Notes: generated by a model from the sequence alone, not told the origin. A stretch of 9,014 bases of DNA from Acidobacteriota bacterium (GCA_021798655.1 JAJZFE010000188.1:1-9014), one strand, 5' to 3'; shown: positions 1-7,550, numbered from the stretch's first letter. Translations and numbers: made by a program.

Positions 1-270
1 CTCGGGGATGCAACCGGCAGACATGGCTTCGATGGAGGTGACCGTGAGGTCAAAGTGATGGAGAATCGTATCCAGAATCTCGTTCACCGTCTGTGCCGCC
101 GTCGAGAGGTCAGGGCTGGCAACGTCGGTGCTCATGCGCTGCTGCAGATTGCCGGTGGCAATGGCATCACGTACCAGGGCGACTTCAGCGAGAAACGAAC
201 AACAGCTGCTCTCGGTGGCCTTGTACTTTGCGGAGGTCGAGATCCGTGTTGGTTCCTTCAGCATGGTCAT
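1..270 (-). CDS. HAMP-like signalling protein, probably a soluble chemoreceptor, N-terminal 90 residues (runs off left edge)
   Basis: Reading the minus strand from ATG at 270 gives 90 codons with no stop up to the window edge, so the gene is partial. The start is well supported: AGGAG lies at 281-277, six bases before the ATG. The product begins MTMLKEPTRIS and shows no hydrophobic segment. Residues about 28-90 look like the HAMP-type linker found at the front of cytoplasmic or poly-HAMP methyl-accepting chemotaxis proteins. Features are an amphipathic stretch LVRDAIATGNLQQRM, then TVNEILDTIL, then EAMSAGCIPE, which recalls the repeated 'ISxGDIPE' ending of such linkers. In that family the following C-terminal coiled coil signals to CheA/CheW; it would lie beyond the window. 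The gene sits after the ATP synthase terminator and may have its own sigma-28-type promoter. A HAMP-containing hybrid histidine kinase is the main alternative. The reading frame is secure; the family call is moderate. Confidence 0.6.
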   Translation of the reverse strand, partial: MTMLKEPTRISTSAKYKATESSCCSFLAEVALVRDAIATGNLQQRMSTDVASPDLSTAAQTVNEILDTILHHFDLTVTSIEAMSAGCIPE

Positions 271-292
271 TCCGATCTCCTGTTCTTTGAGA

Positions 293-319
293 GCATCGGC
301 AGGAGATGGAAGAACTAGA
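293..319 (-). promoter_or_regulatory. Possible sigma-28 (FliA-type) promoter for the chemoreceptor-like gene
   Basis: On the minus strand TCTAGTTC (319-312), an 11-base spacer and GCCGATGC (300-293) match the enterobacterial sigma-28 pattern TAAAGTTT-N11-GCCGATAA at 11 of 16 positions with exact spacing. The core GCCGAT is perfect. A start would fall near 286, just upstream of the AGGAG ribosome binding site at 281-277. Sigma-28 commonly drives chemoreceptor genes, so the context fits. Short motifs do occur by chance, and the host's own consensus is not known to me. Confidence 0.4.
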
Positions 320-395
320 GCGAATGGGCACCGAATCGAGTTGTAATCGTCTCGACGATGGGGAGAGCCTGAGCGTCGACGACCGTGCCAGGTTC

Positions 396-433
396 ATACA
401 AAAGGCCCCCGCCGAAGCGGAGGCCTTTTGTAT
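396..433 (-). terminator. Strong intrinsic terminator of the atp F0 operon
   Basis: A 12-bp perfect stem (ATACAAAAGGCC at 396-407 with GGCCTTTTGTAT at 422-433) continues, after one C/A mismatch, with four more pairs around a CGAA tetraloop. It starts 17 bases after the atpE stop. Read on the minus strand, the G+C-rich core is followed by TTTTGTAT, and read on the plus strand by TTTTGTAT as well, so it could work in both directions. It separates the F0 operon from the chemoreceptor-like gene. Confidence 0.9.
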
Positions 434-450
434 TGTGCGGATAGAGCGGG

Positions 451-753
451 TTACTTCACCTTGAGGAAGATGATGACGAAGGTGAAGAGGGCGAGAGATT
501 CGATGAAGGCCAGGCCGAGGATGAGGAAGATGAAGATGCCGGGGCGAGCGCCGGGGTTGCGGGCGAGGGCTTCGGTGGCCGAAGCGGTTGCCTTGCCCTG
601 ACCGAGGCCGCAGAGGCCGGCGGCGAGCGCCATGCCCAGACCGGCAGCGAGGGGAACCCACTGTGCGGACGCACCGACCGCGTCCTGACCAAAAGCCGGC
701 ACCGAGATGAGCAGTGCGGCCAACGCCATAAAGAGATACTGCAGATTACGCAT
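451..753 (-). CDS. atpE: ATP synthase F0 subunit c with N-terminal leader
   Basis: Subunit c forms the rotor ring of the F0 motor; each copy carries one ion on a carboxylate in its second helix. The 100-residue product is longer than the usual 70-80. Residues 1-23 (MRNLQYLFMALAALLISVPAFG...) look like a cleavable signal peptide, then come helix 1 (about 33-62), the polar loop RNP at 65-67 (commonly RQP) and helix 2 (about 72-97). The ion-binding glutamate is E85 in LAFIESLALF. Q52 and S86 stand where sodium-type rings keep Gln and Ser, but the Tyr position is F90, so proton coupling is more likely. The ATG has GGAG about eight bases upstream. It is the last gene before a strong terminator and lies 239 bp after atpB, an unusually wide gap. 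Confidence 0.95.
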   Translation of the reverse strand: MRNLQYLFMALAALLISVPAFGQDAVGASAQWVPLAAGLGMALAAGLCGLGQGKATASATEALARNPGARPGIFIFLILGLAFIESLALFTFVIIFLKVK

Positions 754-992
754 TGTTGTTACTCCATGCCCCCGTAGATCTCGCCTTCAGTGGGTGGTTG
801 AGGCTCACCGTGCTGGCCCCCTCACGCTGAGAGGCGGTAGAACGCACCTTGCAGAGGGGGCGCCCCTGCGAGGGAATGTCAAAGTTGTGCGGCATGGCTC
901 CCTGGGGAGTTTTGCCGGGTTCTCAATGCAGATTCCTTCGCTTCGCTACGGAATGACAAACCCAAAAACGAAACGACAGACGAAGGAGAAAC
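754..992. other. 239-bp gap inside the F0 operon (atpB to atpE)
   Basis: No gene is convincing here. The gap holds one copy of a 34-base hairpin repeat (926-959) and a second G+C-rich dyad at 851-869, made of GCA, a GAG bulge, and the palindrome GGGGCGCCCC, then TGC. The only translation signal seen is the GGAG of atpE near 765. The two structures would lie in the leader of atpE within the operon transcript, where they could alter RNA stability or mark a second 5' end. That role is inference. Confidence 0.5.
926..959 (+). repeat. Dispersed hairpin repeat, copy 1
   Basis: Six bases ATGCAG, a 23-base imperfect palindrome (932-954, ATTCC...GGAAT with a TTC loop, 8 of 10 pairs) and the tail GACAA. 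It matches the copy at 7587-7620 at 32 of 34 positions. Both differences, at palindrome positions 7 and 17, fall in one base pair (T-A here, C-G in the other copy), which keeps the stem intact. I remember similar 'ATTCC..CGGAATGACAA' intergenic elements from Acidobacteriota genomes, but that is memory, not a search. Confidence 0.75.
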
Positions 993-1727
993 TTAGTGGT
1001 CGTGTGCGACGGCGAGCGACAGATAGATGGCCGCGAGCAGAAGGAACACATACGCCTGCACAATGGCGACGCCGAGGTGCAGACCGAGAAACAGAAGTGG
1101 GATGCCGACCGGCACGAGCGAGAAGAAGGCCAGCGTGAGCAGGTCGCCCGCGAACATGTTCGCGTAGAGTCGCACGGTGAGCGAGAGGACGCGCGCGCAG
1201 TGCGAGATGATCTCAATGGGCAGCATCAACGGATAGAGCCACCAGACCGGGCCAAGGAACTGCTTGACGTAGCCGAAGCCGTTGGCGCGGACGCCGTGGT
1301 AGTGGTAGTAGATGAACGTGACCAGCGCCAGGCCGAGGGGAACGGAGACGTTCGCGGTGGGCGATTCGAGCCACGGCGACGCGAGCCCAAGCAAGTTGCA
1401 AAGCAGGATGAACAGGCCGATCACCGCGAGGTAGCCGGTGAATTTTTCGTAGCCGTGGCCGATGATCTGCTCGCCCTGGTCGGAGACGAACTCGTGGGTC
1501 ATCTCGGCGAGATGCTGGACGGGGCCGGGCTGCTCCACCGAAAGCGTGAGGCGCACCCAGACGAAGTAGGCCAGCAGGATGCCGAAGACCAGCAGCTGCA
1601 TGGAGACGGCGTTGGTGATGGGCGCGGCGGTGCTGACGGGCGCGATGTGCAGCACGGCGAGCAGCTTGTCGGCCGCAGGCGCGAAGAGGTGGTTCAGAAC
1701 TTTGGTAAAAAACAGCTGCTTGGGCAT
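993..1727 (-). CDS. atpB: ATP synthase F0 subunit a
   Basis: Subunit a is the stator membrane protein with the two half channels that carry ions to and from the c ring. The 244-residue product is normal in length and has about five hydrophobic segments (roughly 43-62, 97-117, 125-141, 160-200 and 205-240). The essential stator arginine is R186 in LTVRLYANMFAGDLL (R210 in E. coli). Q224 in VQAYVFLLL matches the conserved glutamine of the last helix. E172 lies in PIEIISH. The C-terminus is the usual His/Asp-rich end, AHDH. The start is ATG at 1727; no clear Shine-Dalgarno is visible, so translation may be coupled or leader-weak. The atpI-like stop lies 36 bp upstream. Confidence 0.96.
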   Translation of the reverse strand: MPKQLFFTKVLNHLFAPAADKLLAVLHIAPVSTAAPITNAVSMQLLVFGILLAYFVWVRLTLSVEQPGPVQHLAEMTHEFVSDQGEQIIGHGYEKFTGYLAVIGLFILLCNLLGLASPWLESPTANVSVPLGLALVTFIYYHYHGVRANGFGYVKQFLGPVWWLYPLMLPIEIISHCARVLSLTVRLYANMFAGDLLTLAFFSLVPVGIPLLFLGLHLGVAIVQAYVFLLLAAIYLSLAVAHDH

Positions 1728-1763
1728 ATAGAAGATTTCAGGAAGTTCAACTACCGGCGGGGC

Positions 1764-2219
1764 TTAGACCGTCCATGCCTTGACCAGCCGGAGGGCCTCC
1801 ACCGAGAGGGCAAAGATGCCCAGGGTGAGGCCGGCGGCGAGCGCATATACAGAGCCATCCAGTGTCTTAAGACTAACATAGAGCGCCAGCACGGTCAGCG
1901 CGAGCCTGAGGAAGAATCCGAGGAGGACCCTGCCCATGGGACGGGGTTGCGCGGGCGTTCCGTCTGTGTTGGCGGGCACGTCCATGCGCTCGATGATGGC
2001 GGACATGAGGCGGAGCCACTCCCACAGGCCGCTGGCGGAGATAGCTGCGCCGACCGCGAGCAACGCAGCGGATCGCCAGCCGAGCTTCCACCCGACGAGC
2101 GGCAGCGCGATGGCCGTGATGACGGCGAGCAGGCGCAGGGCGCGCAGCATGGTGCGGCGAAAGTCGGCGTCGGTAAAGCCGCCGAAGAAGCCGGGCGCAT
2201 TGTTGTCCGGGGGGGTCAT
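1764..2219 (-). CDS. atpI: AtpI-like ATP synthase assembly protein
   Basis: The 151-residue membrane protein lies just before atpB, the classic place for AtpI. Four hydrophobic segments can be seen (about 28-45, 50-66, 97-116 and 122-142), separated by a polar stretch with WEWLRLMSAIIERM and a Pro-rich linker around residues 82-95. In other bacteria AtpI-type proteins help assemble the c ring and may take part in ion handling; here that role is inferred from topology and position. Sequence conservation in the family is low, and no catalytic motif is expected. Its ATG at 2219 overlaps the stop of the upstream gene in an ATGA arrangement, so the two are translationally coupled. It lies 36 bp before atpB. 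Confidence 0.75.
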   Translation of the reverse strand: MTPPDNNAPGFFGGFTDADFRRTMLRALRLLAVITAIALPLVGWKLGWRSAALLAVGAAISASGLWEWLRLMSAIIERMDVPANTDGTPAQPRPMGRVLLGFFLRLALTVLALYVSLKTLDGSVYALAAGLTLGIFALSVEALRLVKAWTV

Positions 2220-2482
2220 TGGCCGCTCCGATTGAGGTACTTGCTGGCGACGCGGAAGATCTGGATGAAGCCGCCGAGCGCGCCGATCAGGATGCCGGTG
2301 ATGCCGATCCAGCTGGCGTGGAAGCGGGCGTCAAGCCAGGAGCCGACGAGCCAGCCGATGACACAGCCAGCGGGCAGAGCGAGCGCGAGCTGAACCATCG
2401 ACTCGGCGGTGACGAGGTCTTTGAGCGAGCCTTTACTGTTGGGGTTGGCGCCTTCGCGGTTCGGGTTGTGGCTGTCGTCCAT
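2216..2482 (-). CDS. atpZ: AtpZ/AtpI-family small membrane protein (F0F1 gene I-type)
   Basis: The 88-residue product has a polar, Asn-rich N-terminus (residues 1-28) and two membrane helices (about 30-50 and 58-76). These are joined by the short loop DARFHAS, and a basic end (RVASKYLNR) follows. The pattern GWLVGSWLD then GILIGALGGF is typical of the AtpZ branch of the AtpI family. That branch usually starts ATP synthase operons and pairs with AtpI, and has been linked to cation handling and ring assembly. It is the first gene of the F0 operon, and its stop overlaps the atpI start by four bases. The ATG at 2482 lacks an obvious ribosome binding site. The call rests on topology and position as much as on sequence. 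Confidence 0.75.
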   Translation of the reverse strand: MDDSHNPNREGANPNSKGSLKDLVTAESMVQLALALPAGCVIGWLVGSWLDARFHASWIGITGILIGALGGFIQIFRVASKYLNRSGQ

Positions 2483-2522
2483 CGTTGTTCAAGCTATCAT
2501 CCGCGGGCGGTGGAGGCCAGCG

Positions 2523-2545
2523 GAGGCGAAACGCCTCGTTATACT
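2523..2545. promoter_or_regulatory. Divergent promoter region between atpZ and lysS, with a 6-bp hairpin
   Basis: About 98 bp separate the two start codons. GTTATACT (2538-2545) reads as -10-like TATACT for lysS on the plus strand (2540-2545) and as TATAAC for atpZ on the minus strand (2543-2538). Each fits TATAAT at 5 of 6 positions, so the two elements overlap. Good -35 boxes are not visible for lysS; TTGGAT at a long 19-base spacing is the best for atpZ. Beside it GAGGCG-AAA-CGCCTC (2523-2537) forms a perfect small hairpin that would lie in the atpZ leader RNA. Confidence 0.35.
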
Positions 2546-2580
2546 GAGATGTCAAGAATTCTATCCAAGTGAGATGTGCT

Positions 2581-4305
2581 GTGTCCCAGTTCCAGAGCCA
2601 GTTTGAAGAGAAGTTGTACCACGAGCGGCAGGAGAAGCTGAACCGCATCGCCGAGATTGTGCGCGCGCAGAACCCGGCGGTGTCGGAGATTGCGGCGAAG
2701 TACCCGAACAGCTATGCGACGAAGCATACGATTGCAGCGGTGCTACCTGCGGGGCTCGATGAGCAGGGCGAGTTGAAGTCGGCGGAGACGCTGGAGGCGG
2801 AGGCGATTGCGACCTCGGTCGCCGGGCGCGTGATGGCGATTCGCGTGCAAGGTAAGGCCGGGTTTGCGACGCTGCAACAGGGCGGCGTGCGGTTGCAGAT
2901 TTACGTTCGCAAAGACGACGTGGGCGAGGCGACGTTTGAGCTGTACAAGCTGCTGGACCTGGGCGACCACATTGGCGTAACCGGAACGCTGATGCGCACG
3001 CGCACGGGCGAGCTGACGGTGAAGGTTGCCACACTCACGTTCCTGACGAAGGCGATGCTCGCGCTGCCGGACAAGTTCTCCGGGTTGGAGGACACGGAGA
3101 CGCGGTATCGGCAGCGGTCGCTGGATTTGATTGTGAATCCGGAGGTGCGCGAGACGTTTGTGAAGCGCGCGGCGGTGCTGCGGGCACTGCGGACGTTCTT
3201 CGACTCGCGTGGCTACCTTGAGGTGGAGACGCCGATGCTGCACACGATTGCAGGCGGCGCGGCGGCAAGGCCGTTCAAGACGCACCACAATGCGCTGGAT
3301 ATTCCACTGTCGCTGCGGATTGCTCCGGAGCTGTACTTGAAGCGGCTCGTCGTCGGGGGGCTGGATCGCGTGTATGAGATCAATCGGAACTTCAGGAATG
3401 AGGGCGTGAGCACGCAGCACAATCCTGAGTTCACGATGCTGGAGTTCTACCAGGCTTATGCGAACTATCACGACCTGATGGATTTGACCGAAGAGTTGGT
3501 CAAGTTTGTTGCAATGGAGGTGAATGGGACGACGATGACGACGTTCAATGAGGTTGAGATTGATCTGGGGACGTGGACGAAGTTGTCGATGAGAGAAGCG
3601 ATCATTAAATTCTGGCCGGAAGAGCTCAGCGACAAACCATCTTTAGATGACTTCTCTACACCATTGAAATTCGGAATGTTCTTGTATGCGTCAGCAAATC
3701 AACTTGAAGGCAAGGTAATCAAGACTGCGCGCGAATCCGCTCCTGTGAAACTGGATTTAGTTCAAGGGCTTGTAACTGCATTTTCAGTGATTGCCATTGC
3801 CAAGCTAATTGAGCGTGCTGGCGAGTTGATTACTGAGATCAATGAGACAGGGTCGCATGGAAAAGCAATCGCTGAGATTTTTGAGTTTGTTGCAGAGCAC
3901 CGCTTGATCCAGCCACATATCATCTATGACTTCCCTCTTGCGGTGTCGCCATTGTCGAAGGTGAAGGCGGATGAGCCGGAGTGGGTGGAGCGGTTTGAGT
4001 TTTATATTGGCGGGTTTGAGGTGGGCAACGCGTTCAGCGAGTTGAACGATGTGGAAGACCAGCGCAATCGGTTTCTGGAGCAGATCAAGGAGCGCGAGCG
4101 CGGCGATGAAGAGGCGATGGCCGCTGTGGACGAGGACTACGTGCGCGCGCTGGGGTATGGGTTGCCGCCGACGGGTGGCGAGGGTATCGGGATCGACCGG
4201 CTGACGATGATCCTCACTGGGTCGCGGTCGATTCGGGATGTGATTCTGTTTCCGCTGATGCGTCCGAAGGTGGAGGCGAGCGAGGCGGAGACACCTGCGG
4301 AGTAA
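2581..4305 (+). CDS. lysS: Lysyl-tRNA synthetase, class II, with a long atypical internal segment
   Basis: LysRS charges tRNA-Lys with lysine in the cytoplasm. I place the start at GTG 2581 ([20 protein letters not shown]..., 574 residues), because AAGTGAG precedes it. An in-frame GTG at 2569 has no ribosome binding site. An N-terminal helix and OB-fold anticodon-binding domain (about 60-165) precede the class II catalytic core. Motif 1 lies near [20 protein letters not shown], motif 2 has [15 protein letters not shown] (F271), and motif 3 is GEGIGIDRL (R540). All look intact. Between MREAI and EIFEFVAEH it has about 90 residues where E. coli, as I remember it, has about 40. That stretch (bases about 3600-3960) is A+T rich, about 44% G+C over 3601-3900 against about 60% or more beside it. 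The reading frame stays open and the family sequence resumes, so the gene is probably functional. Confidence 0.96.
   Translation: MSQFQSQFEEKLYHERQEKLNRIAEIVRAQNPAVSEIAAKYPNSYATKHTIAAVLPAGLDEQGELKSAETLEAEAIATSVAGRVMAIRVQGKAGFATLQQGGVRLQIYVRKDDVGEATFELYKLLDLGDHIGVTGTLMRTRTGELTVKVATLTFLTKAMLALPDKFSGLEDTETRYRQRSLDLIVNPEVRETFVKRAAVLRALRTFFDSRGYLEVETPMLHTIAGGAAARPFKTHHNALDIPLSLRIAPELYLKRLVVGGLDRVYEINRNFRNEGVSTQHNPEFTMLEFYQAYANYHDLMDLTEELVKFVAMEVNGTTMTTFNEVEIDLGTWTKLSMREAIIKFWPEELSDKPSLDDFSTPLKFGMFLYASANQLEGKVIKTARESAPVKLDLVQGLVTAFSVIAIAKLIERAGELITEINETGSHGKAIAEIFEFVAEHRLIQPHIIYDFPLAVSPLSKVKADEPEWVERFEFYIGGFEVGNAFSELNDVEDQRNRFLEQIKERERGDEEAMAAVDEDYVRALGYGLPPTGGEGIGIDRLTMILTGSRSIRDVILFPLMRPKVEASEAETPAE
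3600..3960 (+). other. Compositionally atypical segment inside lysS
   Basis: By hand count, bases 3601-3900 have about 133 G+C in 300 (44%), while sample 60-base blocks on either side run from 60% to about 70%. Third codon positions switch from mostly G/C to many A/T (for example ATT AAA, TTA GAT, TCA GCA). The segment covers roughly residues 341-460. It includes the extra length between motifs 2 and 3 and runs into the conserved [17 protein letters not shown]. No direct repeats or stop codons mark its borders. Recombination from another lineage is one explanation; a relaxed lineage-specific insertion is another. Confidence 0.6.
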
Positions 4306-4497
4306 AGCGTTTTGCAGCGGCGTCGGGTTCATGTTGCGGTGACGGAATGCGGGGGTTCTCCGCTCCGGTGCTACGCAGCTCCCGGTCGAGATGACAGGCT
4401 GCGGAGTTGGCATGACAAGCAGCAGAAGATGACAAAGAGTAGATAATGAAGAGTGCTGCCTCTACACGTGTGACGGTGCGGGGCTGGGGAGATATTT
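4306..4497. repeat. Intergenic region with degenerate repeat-like sequence (lysS to rocA)
   Basis: This 192-bp gap has no gene. From about 4356 to 4396 it holds TTCTCCGCTCCGG ... CCGGTCGAGATGACA, an imperfect dyad (TCTC/GAGA and CCGG/CCGG) ending in a tail like the GAATGACAA of the 34-base repeat found elsewhere in this window. ATGACA then occurs again at 4412 and 4429 (first copy at 4391), giving three copies in 44 bases. It looks like eroded repeats. The GGGGAG ribosome binding site of the next gene is at 4486-4491. I see no clear promoter or lysS terminator. Confidence 0.4.
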
Positions 4498-6040
<1,543 letters not shown>

Positions 6041-6048
<8 letters not shown>

Positions 6049-6073
6049 AGAGCTCTGCGGCAGGCTTGGCCTG
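6041..6073. terminator. Two small hairpins between convergent genes (weak terminator candidate)
   Basis: AGCTC-TGAA-GAGCT (6041-6054) forms a 5-bp stem whose loop includes the rocA stop codon, and CAGGC-TTG-GCCTG (6061-6073) forms another. Neither is followed by a T run on either strand, so intrinsic termination is doubtful. They sit in the 87-bp gap between convergent genes, where a terminator would be useful. Confidence 0.25.
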
Positions 6074-6135
6074 TGGGGTACTGGGAGTGAAGCGGGGCCC
6101 CTTGGTGCGTGGTGCAGGGGTACTGCGTACGACAG

Positions 6136-6795
6136 TTATGCCGTGCGGGCGATCTTGGTGGCGCGGACGTTTTCGACGGCCTCGTTGAGTGCACGGTGGT
6201 GAATGGTGAACAGAGCCAGCTCCAGGCGATCGGAGACGCCGGTCTTGTCGTAGATGGAGCAGAGGTAGTTCTTGACCACCTGCTCCTTGGTGCCGAGCTG
6301 CATGGCGATGTCCTTGTTCTTGCAGCCTTCGGCGACGAGAGCGACGATCTGAAGCTCCTTCGGCGTGAGGCGCTGGAGGACCATGACGCCGACGCGGTCG
6401 GGCGAGGGCATGGACTTGACCTTGGCGCGCTGCACGGAGCGCTCGCCGGCGGCGACGCGGTGCAGGCAGTCCACGAGCTGGGGGCCGGCGACCGAGCGCA
6501 GGACGATGCCTTCGATGCGCAGGGCGACGGACTCTTCGAGCACGGTGTCGTGCTCAAGGATGATGACCGAGCGGCTGCCGGCCTGCTCGATCCAGTCGAG
6601 GAGGGAGTGAAGGTCGTGGGTGATGCTGGAGGGGAAGACCACAATGGACTTGCGGAGGCTGCCTACGGCCTCCTGCAAACGCTCGAGGTCGGCGCACTGG
6701 GCGGCCACCTGGATGTTCGATTCAAGCGCGAGCACGCGCGCAACGCCGGTCCGAAAAATTACTTGGTTATCCGCCAGAATGACTTGCAATGCCAC
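6136..6795 (-). CDS. NarL/LuxR-type transcription regulator with degenerate receiver domain
   Basis: The 219-residue product has the layout of NarL/FixJ response regulators: a receiver-like domain (about 3-115), a linker, and a LuxR-type helix-turn-helix (about 143-200). The DNA-binding domain is well kept: LTPKELQIVALVAEG, NKDIAMQLGTKEQVVKNYL and a final helix through DRLELALF. The receiver is not. Of the acidic pair near the N-terminus only D9 remains (ADNQ); the expected phospho-acceptor Asp is F54 (SIVVFPSS); the Thr position in VIILEHD is Glu; and the conserved Lys is R100 (IVLRSV). It is therefore unlikely to be switched by normal phosphorylation. I use GTG at 6795 because AGAAGGGAG lies seven bases before it; an upstream in-frame GTG at 6831 would add 12 residues. 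No sensor kinase gene is adjacent. Target genes are unknown. Confidence 0.85.
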   Translation of the reverse strand: MALQVILADNQVIFRTGVARVLALESNIQVAAQCADLERLQEAVGSLRKSIVVFPSSITHDLHSLLDWIEQAGSRSVIILEHDTVLEESVALRIEGIVLRSVAGPQLVDCLHRVAAGERSVQRAKVKSMPSPDRVGVMVLQRLTPKELQIVALVAEGCKNKDIAMQLGTKEQVVKNYLCSIYDKTGVSDRLELALFTIHHRALNEAVENVRATKIARTA

Positions 6796-7127
6796 AGTGA
6801 ATCTCCCTTCTGAGTTGTTACCATACGACACCAGGAGCGAGACTGCGGCTATACCCCTTTCGGTGTATCGGATGCGATACGGGGGAGACGGGCCGAGAAC
6901 AGCAACCAGGAGCCGGAGATCGGCCCCTTGAACAAAGCGTCGGATACAGCCTGAGAAGTGAGTGCAAGGAAAACAATCGACTGCGTTTACGGTGCGACCT
7001 CGGTGCGGATCACTCCCATCTCTATTAGAGCATCTTCGCAGCCGCAGGGTTATCCGGGTGGCGAGGGAAAATCCGAAGGGCCGGATGGAAGACGGCGATG
7101 ATGGCGGCGGCGATTTATGATGTGGGC
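6796..7127. other. Intergenic region between divergent regulator and VOC genes
   Basis: About 330 bp hold the start signals of two divergent genes. Near the regulator are AGAAGGGAG and the inverted repeats at 6851-6885. From about 6890 to 7090 I see no gene, no convincing promoter pair and no repeat. GGAAGA at 7087-7092 could serve an upstream start (7098) of the VOC gene. Confidence 0.4.
6851..6885. promoter_or_regulatory. Nested inverted repeats upstream of the LuxR-type regulator
   Basis: ATACCCC-TTTC-GGTGTAT (6851-6868, 6 of 7 pairs) and GTATCG-GATG-CGATAC (6865-6880, perfect 6 bp) share GTAT, followed by GGGGG that could pair with the CCCC of the first arm. They lie about 56-90 bp before the regulator's start, a typical place for an operator. 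LuxR-type proteins bind imperfect palindromes, so self-regulation is possible. This is inference from symmetry only. Confidence 0.3.
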
Positions 7128-7550
7128 ATGTCCGTTCGCCCGTTTCATATTGCCTTCCCTGTCGATGATCTCGCCGCAGCGCGCCACTTCTACGGTACGG
7201 TGCTGGGGTGCCCGGAGGGGCGCAGCTCCGACCAGTGGATCGACTTCAACCTGTATGGGCACCAGATTGTGGCGCATTGCAAGCCGAAGCCGGCGGCTGC
7301 GGACGCGCACCACAACCCGGTGGACGGGCATGATGTGCCGGTGCCGCACTTTGGCGTGGTGCTGGAGAAAGACCAGTGGAAGGCGCTGGCCGAGCGCGTG
7401 AAGGCGGCGGGCGTCCGCTTCGTGATCGAGCCGTATACGCGGTTCGAGGGAGAGGTGGGCGAGCAGTCCACGATGTTCTTCCTGGACCCGGCGGGGAATG
7501 CGCTGGAGTTCAAGGCGTTTGAGGACCTGAGCCAGCTGTTTGCGAAGTAG
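7128..7550 (+). CDS. VOC (glyoxalase/dioxygenase-fold) family protein
   Basis: The 140-residue product has the two beta-alpha-beta-beta-beta halves of the vicinal oxygen chelate fold: [24 protein letters not shown] at the front, [22 protein letters not shown] in the middle and [15 protein letters not shown] at the end. Likely metal ligands are H7, H74 and E127. These small proteins bind a divalent metal; substrates vary widely (glyoxalase-type, dioxygenase-type or drug-binding), and nothing here fixes one. The [14 protein letters not shown] strand and [17 protein letters not shown] are typical of an uncharacterised, widely spread branch. I choose ATG 7128 because the homology pattern begins there (MSVRPFH); ATG 7098, with GGAAGA upstream, would add 10 residues. 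It appears to be a single-gene unit, divergent from the LuxR-type regulator and convergent with the GntR gene. Confidence 0.85.
   Translation: MSVRPFHIAFPVDDLAAARHFYGTVLGCPEGRSSDQWIDFNLYGHQIVAHCKPKPAAADAHHNPVDGHDVPVPHFGVVLEKDQWKALAERVKAAGVRFVIEPYTRFEGEVGEQSTMFFLDPAGNALEFKAFEDLSQLFAK

Noticed and set aside
996..2393. Long plus-strand open frame of 465 codons opposite atpB, atpI and atpZ
   Set aside because: Its product is low-complexity Glu/Arg/Gly-rich text produced by reading hydrophobic membrane genes backwards. The minus-strand genes have clear family motifs.
2549..2572. Seven-residue leader-like frame (MSRILSK, stop) just before lysS, with a Lys codon at its end
   Set aside because: A Lys-sensing leader is tempting, but the likely lysS -10 (2540-2545) would start transcription at or after this ATG. 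There is no ribosome binding site, no terminator hairpin and only one Lys codon.
6075..6125. GGGGTACTG occurs twice (6075-6083 and 6117-6125)
   Set aside because: Nine bases twice in a short G-rich gap is weak evidence of a repeat; no third copy or structure supports it.
6853..6859. TACCCCT, a match to the NarL heptamer TACYYMT
   Set aside because: A seven-base degenerate match is expected by chance, the partner heptamer is poor, and the nearby regulator is not NarL itself.
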